A stretch of DNA of 62,124 nt from a beta proteobacterium AAP51 (lineage in GTDB: Bacteria > Pseudomonadota > Gammaproteobacteria > Burkholderiales > Burkholderiaceae_C): NCBI GenBank assembly GCA_001295905.1, contig LJHT01000040.1, positions 1 through 62,124 on the forward strand, given 5' to 3'. Shown one piece after another: positions 8,775 through 18,900 of the stretch (the first letter of the stretch is position 1; each line of letters begins with the position of its first letter). The position numbers were made by a program, and so were the translations under genes. The notes beneath the pieces are model-generated. The model was given only the letters and a program-made list of their open reading frames with translations. It ran no database searches and was not told where the DNA came from.

Positions 8775-11010
8775 CTCCAAGATCGGCATCGCCAGGCGCC
8801 TGGCAGCGTTTGGCCTGCTGTTGCTGGGCGCCGGCTGCAACAACAACCCCTGGCCCGACGACGCAGCGGCCTCGAACACGCTCTACACAGGCGTGATCGA
8901 GAACTCGCCCCGCCACCTCGATTCCACGGCCTCGTATTGGAACAACGACACGCCGTTCACCTTTCAGATCTACGAGCCGCTCTACGGCTACCACTACCTC
9001 AAGCGGCCTTTCGAGCTGGTTCCGAAGTCGGCCGCCCGGGTGGTGCAGCCGCGCTACATCGACAAGAACGGCCAGCCCCTGCCCGATGACGCGCCGGCCG
9101 AACTGGTGGCTGAGAGCATCTACGACGTGCCCATCCGCCCCGGCATGCGCTACCAGCCGCACCCGGCGTTTGCGAAGGACGAGCAGGGCGCTTATCGCTA
9201 CCACGCGCTGAAGCCGGGCGAGCTGGGAAATCGCCGCACGCCGCTGGACTTCGAACACACCGGCACGCGCGAGGTGGTGGCCGAAGACTTCGTCTACGCG
9301 CTCAAGCGCCATGCCACCACGCGCATCACGGCGCCCATCTTCAGCGTCTTCGCCGAGTACCTGGTGGGCCTGCGCGAGTACGGCGAGCTCATCCAGAAGG
9401 AAGACGCCCAGCTGCGCAAAGGCCTGGACCCGGCCAGCCAGGACAAGCCTTTCCTGGATTTCCGCAAGTGGCCGCTGGCCGGCGCCACCGCGCCCGAGAA
9501 GCACCTGCTGCGCATGCGCATCAAGGGCAAGTACCCGCAGTGGAACTACTGGATGCAGATGACGTTTTCGGCCCCCGTGCCCTGGGAAGCCGACGCCTTC
9601 TACAGCCAGCCCGGCATGGCCGAAGTGGGCCTCAGCGCCGACACCTGGCCCGTGGGCAGCGGCCCCTACATGATGGCCGAGTACGTGAAGGACCGCCGCC
9701 ACGTGATGGTGCGCAACCCGAACTTCCGCGAAGACTTCTACCCCTGCGAAGGCGAACCCGCCGACAAGGCGGCCGGCCTGCTGGACGACTGCGGCAAGCG
9801 CCTGCCCTTCATCGACCGCATGGTCTTCACCATCGAGCGCGAGGCGCTGCCGCGCCAGGGCAAGTTCCGCCAGGGCTACTACGACATCGAGGTCTTCGAG
9901 CGCACCGACACCGGCATGGAATACCTGGTGGGCATGCAAGACAGCGAAGAGGTGCGCGCCGAGTACCTGGCCAAGGGCTTCCGCCTGGCCAAGGGCAGCG
10001 ACGTCAACAGCTACTTCATCGCCTTCAACATGCTCGACCCCGTGGTGGGCAACGGCCCCGAAGGCCCGAACGCGCCCGCGGCGCAGAAAGAGCGCACGCG
10101 CAAGCTGCGCCAGGCCATCAGCATTGCCATCGACTGGGAGGAATACAGCAAGGTCTTCCCGAAGAAGGCCGGCCAGACGGCGCAGAGCCCGCTGCCCCCA
10201 GGCATTGCCGGCAGCCGCGAAGGCTCGCCCGAGGGCCTGAACCCCGTCACCCACACCCTGGTGAACGGGCAGCCGGTGCGCCGCAGCATCGAAGAAGCCA
10301 AGCGGCTGATGGCCGAAGCCGGCTACCCCGAAGGCCGCGATGCGAAGACCGGCAAGCCGCTGGTGCTGAACTACGACGTCTACTACCCGGCCACGCCCGA
10401 GCGCAAACCCGAGATCGACTGGGTGGTGCGGCAGTTCAGCAAGATCGACATCCAGATCGAGGTGCGCGCCACCGACAACAACCAGTTCCAAGACAAGGTG
10501 CGCAAGGGCCAGTACCAGGTGTTCTGGCTGGGCTGGAATGCCGACTACCCCGACGCCGAGAACTTCCTCTTCCTGTTGTACGGCCCCACGGGCAAGACCA
10601 AGTTCGACGGCGAGAACACCGCCAACTACGACAACCCCACCTACGACCGCCTCTATGGCCAGATGAAGGTGCTGCCCGACGGGCCGGAGAAGCAGCGCGT
10701 CATCGACGAGATGGTGGCGCTGCTGCGCGAAGACGCGCCCTGGACCATGGGCTTCTTCCCCTGGGCCTCGGCCGCCGCGCAGCAGTGGGTGCACAACTAC
10801 AAGGCCGCGATCCTGGTGCGCGACCACGGCCGCTACCTGCGGCTGGACGTGCCGGCGCGCCTGGCCGCGCTGTCGGCGTGGAACCGCCCGGTTTGGTGGC
10901 CGCTGGCCGCGTTGGCGGCCTTGGCGCTGGTGCTGGTGGGCGTGGCGCGTGCGCAGCTGCGCCGCCGCGAGCGCACCAACGCGCGTGGCGAAGAAGTGCT
11001 GCAGGCCTGA
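8755..11010 (+). CDS. ABC transporter periplasmic substrate-binding lipoprotein (family 5, oligopeptide type)
   Basis: A 751-residue solute-binding protein of family 5 (peptide/nickel type), markedly longer than the usual 530-610. The N-terminus has a lipoprotein signal ending LLLLGAGC, with the acylated Cys at about residue 28. Family features include the SGPYMMAEYVKDRRHVMVRNPNF segment region near 300 and the C-terminal lobe with KGQYQVFWLGWNADYPDAEN. Unusually for this family the C-terminus ends in a hydrophobic segment (about residues 715-735) plus an Arg-rich tail, so it may be anchored at both ends. Start ATG 8755 overlaps ldcA by 20 bases. Substrates of this family are mostly peptides; muropeptides are an inference from the ldcA overlap. 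Confidence 0.9.
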   Translation: MRSSAGSSKIGIARRLAAFGLLLLGAGCNNNPWPDDAAASNTLYTGVIENSPRHLDSTASYWNNDTPFTFQIYEPLYGYHYLKRPFELVPKSAARVVQPRYIDKNGQPLPDDAPAELVAESIYDVPIRPGMRYQPHPAFAKDEQGAYRYHALKPGELGNRRTPLDFEHTGTREVVAEDFVYALKRHATTRITAPIFSVFAEYLVGLREYGELIQKEDAQLRKGLDPASQDKPFLDFRKWPLAGATAPEKHLLRMRIKGKYPQWNYWMQMTFSAPVPWEADAFYSQPGMAEVGLSADTWPVGSGPYMMAEYVKDRRHVMVRNPNFREDFYPCEGEPADKAAGLLDDCGKRLPFIDRMVFTIEREALPRQGKFRQGYYDIEVFERTDTGMEYLVGMQDSEEVRAEYLAKGFRLAKGSDVNSYFIAFNMLDPVVGNGPEGPNAPAAQKERTRKLRQAISIAIDWEEYSKVFPKKAGQTAQSPLPPGIAGSREGSPEGLNPVTHTLVNGQPVRRSIEEAKRLMAEAGYPEGRDAKTGKPLVLNYDVYYPATPERKPEIDWVVRQFSKIDIQIEVRATDNNQFQDKVRKGQYQVFWLGWNADYPDAENFLFLLYGPTGKTKFDGENTANYDNPTYDRLYGQMKVLPDGPEKQRVIDEMVALLREDAPWTMGFFPWASAAAQQWVHNYKAAILVRDHGRYLRLDVPARLAALSAWNRPVWWPLAALAALALVLVGVARAQLRRRERTNARGEEVLQA

Positions 11011-11020
11011 AGGCGCCCCC

Positions 11021-12004
11021 ATGCTGAACTACCTGCTGCGCCGCTTCGTCTACGCCCTGCTCGTGCTGCTGGGCGTGAACCTGCTCACCTTCGCGCTCTT
11101 CTTCACGCTGAACACGCCGGACGACATGGCGCGCCTGAACCTGGGCGGCAAGCGTGTCACGCAGGAAGCCATCGAGAAGTGGAAGAGCGAACGCGGCTAC
11201 GACAAGCCGCTGTACTTCAACCACCAGCAGGAAGGCACGGCGCAGATCACCGAAACCATCTTCTGGGAGCGTTCGGTCAGCCTCTTCGCGCTGGAGTTCG
11301 GCCGTGCCGACAGCGAAAGCGCCGGTGACATCGGCCACGAGGTGGTGCAGCGCATGGGCGTGAGCCTGAGCCTGGCGCTGCCGCTCTTCGTGCTGCAGGT
11401 CATCGCCAGCACGGCTTTTGCGCTGCTGCTGGTGATGTTCCGCCATTCGCGGCTGGACTTCTGGGGCGTGGTCAGCTGCGTGCTGCTGCTGTCCATCAGC
11501 AGCCTTTTCTACATCATCGTGGGGCAGTTCCTGTTCTCGCGCGTGCTCAAGCTGGTGCCCATCTCGGGCTATGCGCCGGGGCTGGACGCGGTGAAGTTCC
11601 TCGTGCTGCCGGTGCTGCTGAGCCTGCTGGCCCGGCTGGGCGGCGAGGCGCGGCTGTACCGCGCCATGTTCCTGGAAGAGCTGGGAAAGGACTATGTGCG
11701 CACCGCGCGCGCCAAGGGCCTGCGCGAGAGCGAGGTGCTGGTGAAGCACGTATTGCGCAATGCGCTCATTCCCATCGTCACCAGTGCCGGCAGCTACCTG
11801 CCGTATGTGTTCCTGGGCAGCCTGGTGTTCGAGAGCTTTTTCGGCCTGCCGGGGCTGGGCGCCTATGTCATCGAGGCCATCAGCAAGCAGGACTTCGCCG
11901 TCGTGCGCACCATGGTGTTCGTGGGCTCGCTGCTCTACATCGCCACCTTCGTGCTGCTCGACGTGGTCTACACCTGGGTCGACCCCCGGGTCAGGTTGTC
12001 ATGA
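11021..12004 (+). CDS. Peptide ABC transporter permease (OppB/DppB/YejB type)
   Basis: A 327-residue inner-membrane permease of the peptide/nickel importer family. The N-terminal MLNYLLRRFVYALLVLLGV helix is typical of OppB-type subunits. A periplasmic loop of ~80 residues is followed by five hydrophobic segments. The coupling (EAA) loop that contacts the ATPase reads GKDYVRTARAKGLRESEVLV. Start ATG 11021 follows the binding-protein stop by ten bases. The stop overlaps the next permease start (ATGA at 12001). Confidence 0.94.
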   Translation: MLNYLLRRFVYALLVLLGVNLLTFALFFTLNTPDDMARLNLGGKRVTQEAIEKWKSERGYDKPLYFNHQQEGTAQITETIFWERSVSLFALEFGRADSESAGDIGHEVVQRMGVSLSLALPLFVLQVIASTAFALLLVMFRHSRLDFWGVVSCVLLLSISSLFYIIVGQFLFSRVLKLVPISGYAPGLDAVKFLVLPVLLSLLARLGGEARLYRAMFLEELGKDYVRTARAKGLRESEVLVKHVLRNALIPIVTSAGSYLPYVFLGSLVFESFFGLPGLGAYVIEAISKQDFAVVRTMVFVGSLLYIATFVLLDVVYTWVDPRVRLS

Positions 12005-13509
12005 GCGCCTTCGAGTTCGGCGCGCCGAAGTTCGTGCTGCTGTGGACCGACGGCGCCATCTGGCTGCTGGTGGCGGCCCTGGCAGCCTATGCCGTGATGG
12101 TGGCGCGCAAGCCGCAGCTGGCCGCCACCTGGGGCCGCGTCTTCCGCGATGCCCCGGCCCTGGCTTCTTCCGTGGTGCTGGCTTTGTGCCTGGGCGTCAC
12201 GCTGCTGGACAGCGTGCATTACCGCGAACGCCTGCCCCCCGTGGCGGGGCAGGCGGGCGTGGCCTACGACACGCGCACCCGCTCGCTGCTCGACGCGCTG
12301 CTGGCCGACCTGGTGGATGCGCGCGAGACCACCTACTCGCGGCCGCTGGCCTATGTGAGCTTCACCAAGGAATCGGTGCTGATCGATGGCGAAGTGCAGC
12401 GCGTGGCGCCACGGCTGAAATTCGGCGGCGCCCACCTGGGCGCGGGCGGCAAGGACCCGGCGGAACTCTGGCTGCCCGACATCGCGGCCCGCGGGGGCGC
12501 CGGCCTGCTCTGGGGTGGCCTGGCAGCCTTGCTGGCCAGCGTGACGCTGGTGGCCGCCGTGGCGCTGGGGTCGCGGCAGCCCCTGGGCGTCACCTGGGGC
12601 CGCATCTGGCGCCGCCAGACCCCGGTGCCCTGGCACGTGGCCCTGCAGACGCTGGTGCTGCTGTGCCTGGTGGCCGGCCCGGCGGCGGCGCTGTCGGGCC
12701 CCTACCACCTGCTGGGTACCGACCTCACCGGCAACGACGTGCTCTACCAGTCGCTGAAAAGCATCCGCACCGCCTTCGTCATCGGCACCCTGGCCACCGT
12801 GGCCACGCTGCCCCTGGCGGTGGTGCTGGGCATCCTGGCGGGTTACTTCCGCGGCTGGGTGGACGAGGTCATCCAGTACCTCTACACCGTGCTGAGTTCG
12901 GTGCCCAACGTGCTGCTGATTGCCGCCTGTGTGCTGATGGTGCAGGTGTTCCTGGACAAGAACCCCGGCCTTTTCGAGACCGGCGCCGAGCGCGCCGACC
13001 TGAAGCTCTTCCTGCTGTGCGCGGTGCTGGGCCTCACCGGCTGGGCCGGGCTGTGCCGGCTGCTGCGCGCCGAGACGCTGAAGCTGCGTGAGCTGGATTA
13101 CGTGCAGGCCGCCAGCGCCTTCGGCGTGAGCGACGGCCGCATCATGGCGCGGCACATCTTCCCCAACGTCGCGCACCTGATGCTCATCGTCACCGTGCTC
13201 GAGTTCAGCTCGCTCATCCTGTATGAGGCCGTGCTGTCCTACGTGGGCGTGGGGGTCGACCCGTCGATGAACAGCTTCGGCGGCATGATCAACCTGGCCC
13301 GCAACGAGATGAGCCGCGACCCCGTGGTGTGGTGGAGCTTCGCCTCGGCCTTCGGCTTCATGGTGGCGCTGGTGCTGGCGGCCAACCTGTTTGCCGATGG
13401 TGTGCGCGATGCCTTCGACCCGCGCGCGGCGGTGTTCCGCAGCCGCCGCACGGCGCGGCGCACCGGGGGTGCACCGAAGGCGTCCGAGGCAGGCGGGCTG
13501 AAGCCATGA
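12001..13509 (+). CDS. Peptide ABC transporter permease (OppC/DppC/YejE type), long form
   Basis: A 502-residue second permease, much longer than the usual 290-340 residues. The extra sequence is N-terminal: four or so hydrophobic segments with a periplasmic loop (~residues 75-165) before the conserved core. The core starts near residue 235 with the HLLGTDLTGNDVLYQSLKSI segment and continues through the EAA loop LRELDYVQAASAFGVSDGRI. Long permeases of this kind resemble the YejE subgroup. The ends overlap both neighbours (ATGA at 12001 and at 13506), consistent with a tightly coupled operon. Confidence 0.92.
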   Translation: MSAFEFGAPKFVLLWTDGAIWLLVAALAAYAVMVARKPQLAATWGRVFRDAPALASSVVLALCLGVTLLDSVHYRERLPPVAGQAGVAYDTRTRSLLDALLADLVDARETTYSRPLAYVSFTKESVLIDGEVQRVAPRLKFGGAHLGAGGKDPAELWLPDIAARGGAGLLWGGLAALLASVTLVAAVALGSRQPLGVTWGRIWRRQTPVPWHVALQTLVLLCLVAGPAAALSGPYHLLGTDLTGNDVLYQSLKSIRTAFVIGTLATVATLPLAVVLGILAGYFRGWVDEVIQYLYTVLSSVPNVLLIAACVLMVQVFLDKNPGLFETGAERADLKLFLLCAVLGLTGWAGLCRLLRAETLKLRELDYVQAASAFGVSDGRIMARHIFPNVAHLMLIVTVLEFSSLILYEAVLSYVGVGVDPSMNSFGGMINLARNEMSRDPVVWWSFASAFGFMVALVLAANLFADGVRDAFDPRAAVFRSRRTARRTGGAPKASEAGGLKP

Positions 13510-15440
13510 TCCAGATCGAAGAACTGCAGGTCGAGATCGACGCCGAAGCAGGCCTGGTCCGCGCCATCGACGGCCTCACGCTGGCCATCGCGAGGGGCGA
13601 GACCTTCGCGCTGGTGGGCGAAAGCGGCTGCGGCAAGAGCATGACGGCGCTGGCGCTGATGCGGCTGCTGCCGGAAGCGGGCCGCGTGGCCGCCGGTGAA
13701 CTGCATCTGGAAGCTGACGAAGCAGCCCAAGCCGGCACGGCCGGCGCCGCACGCATCGACGTGCTGGCCCTGCCCGAATCTGGCATGCGGGCGGTGCGTG
13801 GCGGGCGCATCGGCATGATCTTCCAGGAGCCCTCCACCAGCCTCAACCCGGTGATGCGGGTGGGCGCGCAGATCGTGGAGGCCATCGAGGCGCACACCCC
13901 GCTGCGCGGCGCCGCGGCGCGAGAGAAGGCCCTGAGCTGGCTGCAACGCGTGGGCATCCCCGAACCCGAGCGCCGCTTCGACGACTACCCCTTCCGCATG
14001 AGCGGCGGGCAGAAGCAGCGCGTGATGATCGCCATCGCGCTGGCGGCCGAGCCTGATTTCCTGGTGGCCGACGAACCCACCACGGCGCTGGACGTCACCA
14101 TCCAGGCGCAGATTCTTGATCTGCTGAAGGACCTGCAGCGTGAACGCCGCATGGGCCTGCTGCTGATCACGCACGACCTGGCCGTCGTGGCCGGCATGGC
14201 GCACCGCGTGGCGCTGATGTACGCGGGGCAGATCATCGAAGTGGCCCCGGCGGCGCAGTTCTTCAGCGCGCCGCGCCACCCTTATGCCCAGGCCCTGCTG
14301 CGTGCCTTGCCTGGCAGTGCGCAGCGCGGCCGGCCGCTGGAGGCCATTGCCGGCACCGTGCCGCCGCTGACGCAGCGCTTCGAGGGCTGCCGCTTTGCGC
14401 CGCGCTGCGCGGTGGTGATGCCGCACTGCGCCGGCACCCGCCCCGCGCTGGACGAAGTGGCGCCGGCCCACAGCGTGCGCTGCCTGCGCTGCACGCCGGG
14501 CGAGGCCGGCGTTGCAGGCGGTGCGGTCAACGCGGCTTTCAATGTTGCCGCGCGGGCCCACGCTGGCGTGGCCGAAGTGGCGGCCCCTGCAGCGGACCCT
14601 GGCGTGTCCGGGGCGCAGCCAGGCCTGGCAAGCCCGGAGGTCTTGCTGGACGTGCAAGACCTGCGCGTGCGCTACCCCGTGCGGGGCGGCCTGCTGCAGC
14701 GCGTGGTGGGGCACTTCGACGCCGTGGGCGGCGTGTCTTTCCAGGTGCCCGCCGGGCGCACGCTGGCCCTGGTAGGCGAAAGCGGCTGTGGCAAGACCAC
14801 CACCGGCAAGGCCATCGTGCAGCTGCTGCGGCGCGTGGCGCGCGTGGAGGGCAGGGCGCTGCTGAACGGCCGCAACCTGCTGGAGCTGCAGGGCGCCGAA
14901 CTGCAGGCAGCGCGCGCGCAGGTGCAGATCATCTTCCAGGACCCTTTCGCTTCCTTGAACCCGCGCCTGCGCGTGGCCGAGATCCTGGACGAAGGCCTGG
15001 CGGCGCTGCACCCCGGCATGGAGGCCAGCGCGCGCCGCGCCCGCATCGAGCGGCTGACCGAGCAGGTCGGGCTGCGCCGTGACGCCCTCGGCCGCTACCC
15101 GCATGAATTCAGCGGCGGCCAGCGCCAGCGCATAGCCATCGCGCGTGCGCTGGCGGTGCAGCCGCGGCTGATCGTCTGCGACGAGCCCACCTCGGCGCTG
15201 GATGTCTCGGTGCAGGCGCAGATCCTGAACCTGCTGCGTGAGCTGCAGCGCGAGCTCGGCGTGAGCTACCTCTTCATCACCCACAACATCGGTGTGGTCG
15301 AGTACATCGCCGACACCGTGGCCGTGATGCAGGCCGGCCGCATCGAAGAGCAGGGGCCTTGCGCCGAGATCCTGGCGCAGCCCGCGAAGGCCTACACGCG
15401 CAGGCTGATGGACGCCGTGCCGCGCTTGCTGGTGCATTGA
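13506..15440 (+). CDS. Fused dual peptide ABC transporter ATPase (OppDF/YejF type)
   Basis: A 644-residue protein carrying both cytoplasmic nucleotide-binding domains of the importer. Domain 1 (about 1-330) has Walker [11 protein letters not shown], signature MSGGQKQR and Walker [13 protein letters not shown], followed by the Cys-containing peptide-transporter tail ([17 protein letters not shown]). A ~70-residue Ala/Gly-rich linker joins domain 2 (from ~380), with [22 protein letters not shown] and [12 protein letters not shown]. Such fusions are typical of YejF. It closes the ldcA-importer operon and is followed by the long gap before the TonB receptor. Confidence 0.95.
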   Translation: MIQIEELQVEIDAEAGLVRAIDGLTLAIARGETFALVGESGCGKSMTALALMRLLPEAGRVAAGELHLEADEAAQAGTAGAARIDVLALPESGMRAVRGGRIGMIFQEPSTSLNPVMRVGAQIVEAIEAHTPLRGAAAREKALSWLQRVGIPEPERRFDDYPFRMSGGQKQRVMIAIALAAEPDFLVADEPTTALDVTIQAQILDLLKDLQRERRMGLLLITHDLAVVAGMAHRVALMYAGQIIEVAPAAQFFSAPRHPYAQALLRALPGSAQRGRPLEAIAGTVPPLTQRFEGCRFAPRCAVVMPHCAGTRPALDEVAPAHSVRCLRCTPGEAGVAGGAVNAAFNVAARAHAGVAEVAAPAADPGVSGAQPGLASPEVLLDVQDLRVRYPVRGGLLQRVVGHFDAVGGVSFQVPAGRTLALVGESGCGKTTTGKAIVQLLRRVARVEGRALLNGRNLLELQGAELQAARAQVQIIFQDPFASLNPRLRVAEILDEGLAALHPGMEASARRARIERLTEQVGLRRDALGRYPHEFSGGQRQRIAIARALAVQPRLIVCDEPTSALDVSVQAQILNLLRELQRELGVSYLFITHNIGVVEYIADTVAVMQAGRIEEQGPCAEILAQPAKAYTRRLMDAVPRLLVH

Positions 15441-15706
15441 GGCACCAGGGGGCGCCACCGGGCACTGCTGGATGCGGGCTTGCGCCCGGGCGTTGCATCT
15501 GCGGCACCGCTTTGTTGCATGGTGCCAACGCCGAAGCCCGGGACCGCGGCCCGAGTTAACCCTAGGTCGCCCCAAGCCTTGCCCCGCGGTGCGATCCCTA
15601 AGTTGTTGAATCAGAAAGACTTTGCGATGCTTTGGGCGTCTGCAACCCTGCACTTTTGGGGGTCTTGAAGCGCACGGGGCCCCGACTTACGGGCCGGTCC
15701 GGAGAG

Positions 15707-15719
15707 GCACGGTCCGTGC
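15707..15719. promoter_or_regulatory. Operator-like palindrome GCACGG-T-CCGTGC
   Basis: A perfect inverted repeat of six bases around a single central T, 120 bases before the TonB receptor start and just before a GACAAT -10-like hexamer. Its size and position fit a dimeric repressor or activator site. The binding protein is unknown, and chance occurrence in GC-rich DNA cannot be excluded. Confidence 0.3.
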
Positions 15720-15759
15720 TAGCCGTGACAATCGTTTCACACGTAGCCAGCGCGAGGGA

Positions 15760-15780
15760 CGGGCCTGCACGACAGGCCCG
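15760..15780 (+). other. RNA hairpin in the receptor 5' leader
   Basis: Arms CGGGCCTG and CAGGCCCG pair perfectly (8 bp) around the loop CACGA, about 60 bases before the receptor ATG. There is no following U-tract, so it is not an intrinsic terminator as it stands. It could stabilise the leader or take part in translational control. Confidence 0.45.
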
Positions 15781-15839
15781 AAGCAATGCGGCGGCGAGTG
15801 AATTGACTGAGCAACCTCACATCCAGGAGTTCGATTCAC

Positions 15840-18797
15840 ATGTTCAAGAAGACCAAAGTCAGCACCGGCGTCCTCGTGGCGCTGGGCGGCGTGCTTCTAG
15901 CGGGCGCCATGCCCGCAACCGTGGTGGCCCAGTCGGCCCCGGCGGCCCAGACAGCGGAACGCATCGAGATCACCGGTTCTCGCATCCGCACGCTGGGCGC
16001 GGTGTCCAACAGCCCCATTTCCAGCATCAGCGCTGCCGAACTCAACACCACCCAGCCGGTGGCGGTTGAAGAAGTGGTTCGCAGCCTGCCGGCCACTTCG
16101 CCCGCCATCGGTGCGAACGTCAACAACGGTTCGGGTGGCGGCGCCACCATCCAGTTGCGTGGCCTGGGCACCAACCGCACCCTGGTGCTGGTGAACGGCC
16201 GCCGCATGGTGCCGTTCAACCTGGCTGGCGTGGTCGACACGAACTCCATCCCCATCTCGCTGCTCGAGCGCGTGGACATCGTCACTGGCGGTGCTTCGGC
16301 CGTGTACGGCGCCGACGCCGTGACCGGCGTGGTGAACTTCGTGCTGCGCAAGAACTTCCAGGGCGTCGAAGCTTCGGCCCAGTATGGCGTTTCCGAGGAA
16401 GGCGATGCCAAGCGCTACCGCACCGACCTGACCCTGGGTGCCGGCTTTGCCGAAGGCAAGGGCAACGTCGCTCTGAGCGTGGGCCAGGCCAAGACCAACC
16501 CGCTGACGCAGGGCGAGCGCCCGTTCAGCATCTTCTCGATCACCTCGCAGAACGGTTCTGCAGGTGGCTCGGGCACCACGGTGCCTTCGGCTTTCACGAT
16601 CATTCGTCCGACGGCCATCAACGCCGACGACTGGAACGCCGGCCTGAACGGCGCGCTGCCGGGCACGCGCCAGATCAACCCTGCCACGGGCACCCTGGGG
16701 GCTTCGGGCGCGGTGACGCCGTTCAACTTCAACCCGCCGAACTACTTCATCACGCCGATCGACCGGACGCAGATGACGGCGCTGGCCGAGTACAGCATCA
16801 ACGACAACGCGCAGGTCTATGCCGACCTGTTCTACACGCGTTCGAAGGTCGAGCTGAACCTGGCCGCCACTGGCACGTTCAACAACACGTACGCCGTGCC
16901 CATCGGCAACCCTTACATCCCGGCAGCAATGCGCCAGCAGCTGTGCGATGCCTACCAGATCGCCGCCGCAGGTTGCGTTTCCGGGGCCGCGGGCACGACC
17001 ATCGTGAACATGCAGATCAACCGTCGCATCACGGAGATCGGCCCCCGCATCAACAACTTCGACAACGAGACCTCGCAGTACACGGTGGGCTTGAAGGGCA
17101 CGCTGCCTTTCCTGAGCAACTGGGGCTACGACGCCTACATGACCAGCGGTCGCGCCTTCCAGGTCAGCACCCGCATCAACTGGGGTTCGCTGGCGCGTTC
17201 GCGCCAGGCGCTGGATGCGGTCAGCACCACCGCCTGCCGCAACACCGCCAACGGCTGCGTGCCGCTGAACGTGTTCGGCGCCGAAGGCAGCATCACCCCG
17301 GCCCAGCTGGCCTTCTTCAACGTCAACGCGCTGCAGCAGCAGACCGTGACGCAGAAGGTCTACTCGGCCAGCTTCTCGGGCGACCTCGGCCCCGTGAAGA
17401 GCCCGCTGGCCAAGGCCCCGGTCTCTCTGGCCATCGGTGCCGAACAGCGCACCACCACGGGCAGCAACGCCTCGGACGGCCCCTCGCAGATCCAGGGCGA
17501 AGTGCTCGGCACCGGCGCCCCGCTGCCTGACCGCAGCGGTACGCTGAAGCTGAACGAAGGCTTCTTCGAAGCCATCATCCCGGTGCTGTCTGACCTGCCT
17601 TTCGCTCGCAGCCTGAACCTGGAAACCGGCTTCCGCACCACCGAGTTCACCTCGGGCGCCAGCAGCAAGAACTACAACAGCTGGAAGTACGGCGGCGAGT
17701 GGACCCCCGTGAAGGGCCTGCGTTTCCGCGCCATGAAGCAGCGCGCCACGCGTGCGCCTAACGTCAACGAGCTGTACGCACCGGTGGTGTCGGGCCTGGC
17801 CAACCTGGCCGTCGACCCCTGCGCCCCGACGCGCGCCACGCCCACCAGCCCGCTGGTGCCGGTGTCGGGTGCTCTGCGCACCCTGTGCCTGCAGACCGGT
17901 GTGCCGGCCGACGCCATCAACAACCTGCCGCAGCCTTCGGCAGGCCAGATCAACGTGGTGGCCGGTGGCAACCCGAACCTGGGGCCTGAAGAAGCCGACA
18001 CCACGACCATCGGTCTGGTGTTCGAACCCGACTTTGCTCCGGGCCTGTCGGTGTCGCTGGACTTCTACCAGATCCAGATCAACAAGTCGGTCAGCGCCGC
18101 CACGGCCAACCAGGTGATCAACGGCTGCTACAGCACGTCGCTGAACCCTGGCCTGGGCTTCAACTCGCTGTGCGGCCTGATCGGCCGCAGCCCGGTGGAC
18201 GGCACCTTCAACGGGGGCTCCGCGCCGGGCGTGAACACCTCGACGTCGAACCTGGGTACGGACTGGACCTCGGGCTATGACCTCGAAGTGCGCTACCGCC
18301 TGCCGCTGCGCAACCTGGGCCTGGACCCGAAGTGGGGCCGTGTCGACCTCGCGCTGAGCGCCAACCAGGTGACGAAGTACGAGTTCCAGACCATCCCTGG
18401 CGTGCCTCTGCTCGACTGCCTGGGCTTCTACGGCACCAGCTGCGGTGGCCCGAACTACAAGACCAAGTTCACGCAGCGCGGCAGCTGGGCCGTGGGTGAC
18501 TGGAACTTCGCCTACAACTGGCGCTACGTGGGCAAGGTGATCGAGGAGCCGGGCGGCCAGGCCTTCCTGCCGCAGTTCTCGACCATCAAGGCCTACAGCT
18601 ACGTCGACCTGCGCGCCGACTGGAACGTCACCAAGAACCTGAAGCTGCAGGTCTCGGTGGCCAACGCCTTCGACAAGAAGCCGCCGGAAGTGGGCAGCAC
18701 GATCGGCACCACGTCGACCAACAGCGGCAACACCTTCCCGTCGTACTACGACGTGGTGGGCCGTTCGTACACCTTCGGCGCCACGCTGAAGTTCTGA
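15840..18797 (+). CDS. TonB-dependent outer membrane receptor
   Basis: A 985-residue outer-membrane active transporter. A signal peptide of ~31 residues ends near VVAQSA. A TonB-box-like segment (IEITGSRIR, ~residues 42-50) is followed by a plug domain with [19 protein letters not shown] and [19 protein letters not shown] (to ~170). A 22-strand barrel follows, ending in the aromatic Phe expected for outer-membrane insertion (FGATLKF). Several close Cys pairs lie in predicted extracellular loops. The gene shows somewhat more T-ending codons than its neighbours, perhaps from high expression. It lies behind the peptide importer, so a peptide-like ligand is plausible but unproven; siderophore and saccharide uptake remain options. 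Confidence 0.95.
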   Translation: MFKKTKVSTGVLVALGGVLLAGAMPATVVAQSAPAAQTAERIEITGSRIRTLGAVSNSPISSISAAELNTTQPVAVEEVVRSLPATSPAIGANVNNGSGGGATIQLRGLGTNRTLVLVNGRRMVPFNLAGVVDTNSIPISLLERVDIVTGGASAVYGADAVTGVVNFVLRKNFQGVEASAQYGVSEEGDAKRYRTDLTLGAGFAEGKGNVALSVGQAKTNPLTQGERPFSIFSITSQNGSAGGSGTTVPSAFTIIRPTAINADDWNAGLNGALPGTRQINPATGTLGASGAVTPFNFNPPNYFITPIDRTQMTALAEYSINDNAQVYADLFYTRSKVELNLAATGTFNNTYAVPIGNPYIPAAMRQQLCDAYQIAAAGCVSGAAGTTIVNMQINRRITEIGPRINNFDNETSQYTVGLKGTLPFLSNWGYDAYMTSGRAFQVSTRINWGSLARSRQALDAVSTTACRNTANGCVPLNVFGAEGSITPAQLAFFNVNALQQQTVTQKVYSASFSGDLGPVKSPLAKAPVSLAIGAEQRTTTGSNASDGPSQIQGEVLGTGAPLPDRSGTLKLNEGFFEAIIPVLSDLPFARSLNLETGFRTTEFTSGASSKNYNSWKYGGEWTPVKGLRFRAMKQRATRAPNVNELYAPVVSGLANLAVDPCAPTRATPTSPLVPVSGALRTLCLQTGVPADAINNLPQPSAGQINVVAGGNPNLGPEEADTTTIGLVFEPDFAPGLSVSLDFYQIQINKSVSAATANQVINGCYSTSLNPGLGFNSLCGLIGRSPVDGTFNGGSAPGVNTSTSNLGTDWTSGYDLEVRYRLPLRNLGLDPKWGRVDLALSANQVTKYEFQTIPGVPLLDCLGFYGTSCGGPNYKTKFTQRGSWAVGDWNFAYNWRYVGKVIEEPGGQAFLPQFSTIKAYSYVDLRADWNVTKNLKLQVSVANAFDKKPPEVGSTIGTTSTNSGNTFPSYYDVVGRSYTFGATLKF

Positions 18798-18812
18798 ACG
18801 CGCTCTCACCTG

Positions 18813-18836
18813 CCACATGGCCTTCGGGCCATGTGG
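18813..18836 (+). terminator. UUCG-capped hairpin behind the TonB receptor
   Basis: A perfect 10-bp stem (CCACATGGCC/GGCCATGTGG) capped by the very stable C(UUCG)G tetraloop, starting 15 bases after the stop. No U-tract follows. It probably protects the 3' end or assists the intrinsic terminator 12 bases further on. Confidence 0.6.
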
Positions 18837-18847
18837 CCGTGCGCGAC

Positions 18848-18873
18848 AAGGCGGGCCTCGGCCCGCCTTTTTT
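18848..18873 (+). terminator. Rho-independent terminator of the TonB receptor gene
   Basis: A 9-bp stem AAGGCGGGC/GCCCGCCTT with loop CTCG followed by further T residues (18868-18873). It separates the receptor from the surE promoter, which begins 15 bases later. Confidence 0.88.
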
Positions 18874-18888
18874 CTGGGCGCTGCTCCC

Positions 18889-18894
18889 TACAAT
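18889..18894 (+). promoter_or_regulatory. -10 element of surE; predicts a leaderless transcript
   Basis: TACAAT is followed by exactly six bases and then the surE ATG at 18901, so transcription should begin on or next to the start codon. No Shine-Dalgarno precedes surE, in agreement. No convincing -35 box is visible because that position falls within the terminator T-tract. Confidence 0.6.
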
Positions 18895-18900
18895 CCCCCC

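Larger units (their letters stand above)
15441..15839. promoter_or_regulatory. 399-base intergenic and leader region upstream of the TonB-dependent receptor gene
   Basis: No protein-coding character is seen on either strand. The stretch holds a GTTAACCCTAGG segment near 15554, a comparatively AT-richer stretch around 15601-15665, a short perfect palindrome (15707-15719), a GACAAT -10-like hexamer near 15727 and an 8-bp hairpin (15760-15780). A clear Shine-Dalgarno (AGGAG, about 15824-15828) precedes the receptor start. I did not find a B12-box or other recognised riboswitch core. The structure suggests that receptor expression is controlled here, but no specific regulator can be named. Confidence 0.5.

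Noticed and set aside
15441..15839. A cobalamin or other known riboswitch before the TonB receptor
   Set aside because: I found no B12-box or other conserved core; only simple hairpins and a palindrome.
15897..18818. A 973-codon minus-strand open frame opposite the TonB receptor
   Set aside because: It mirrors the receptor codons and lacks any domain; the receptor has a signal peptide, plug motifs and a terminal Phe.
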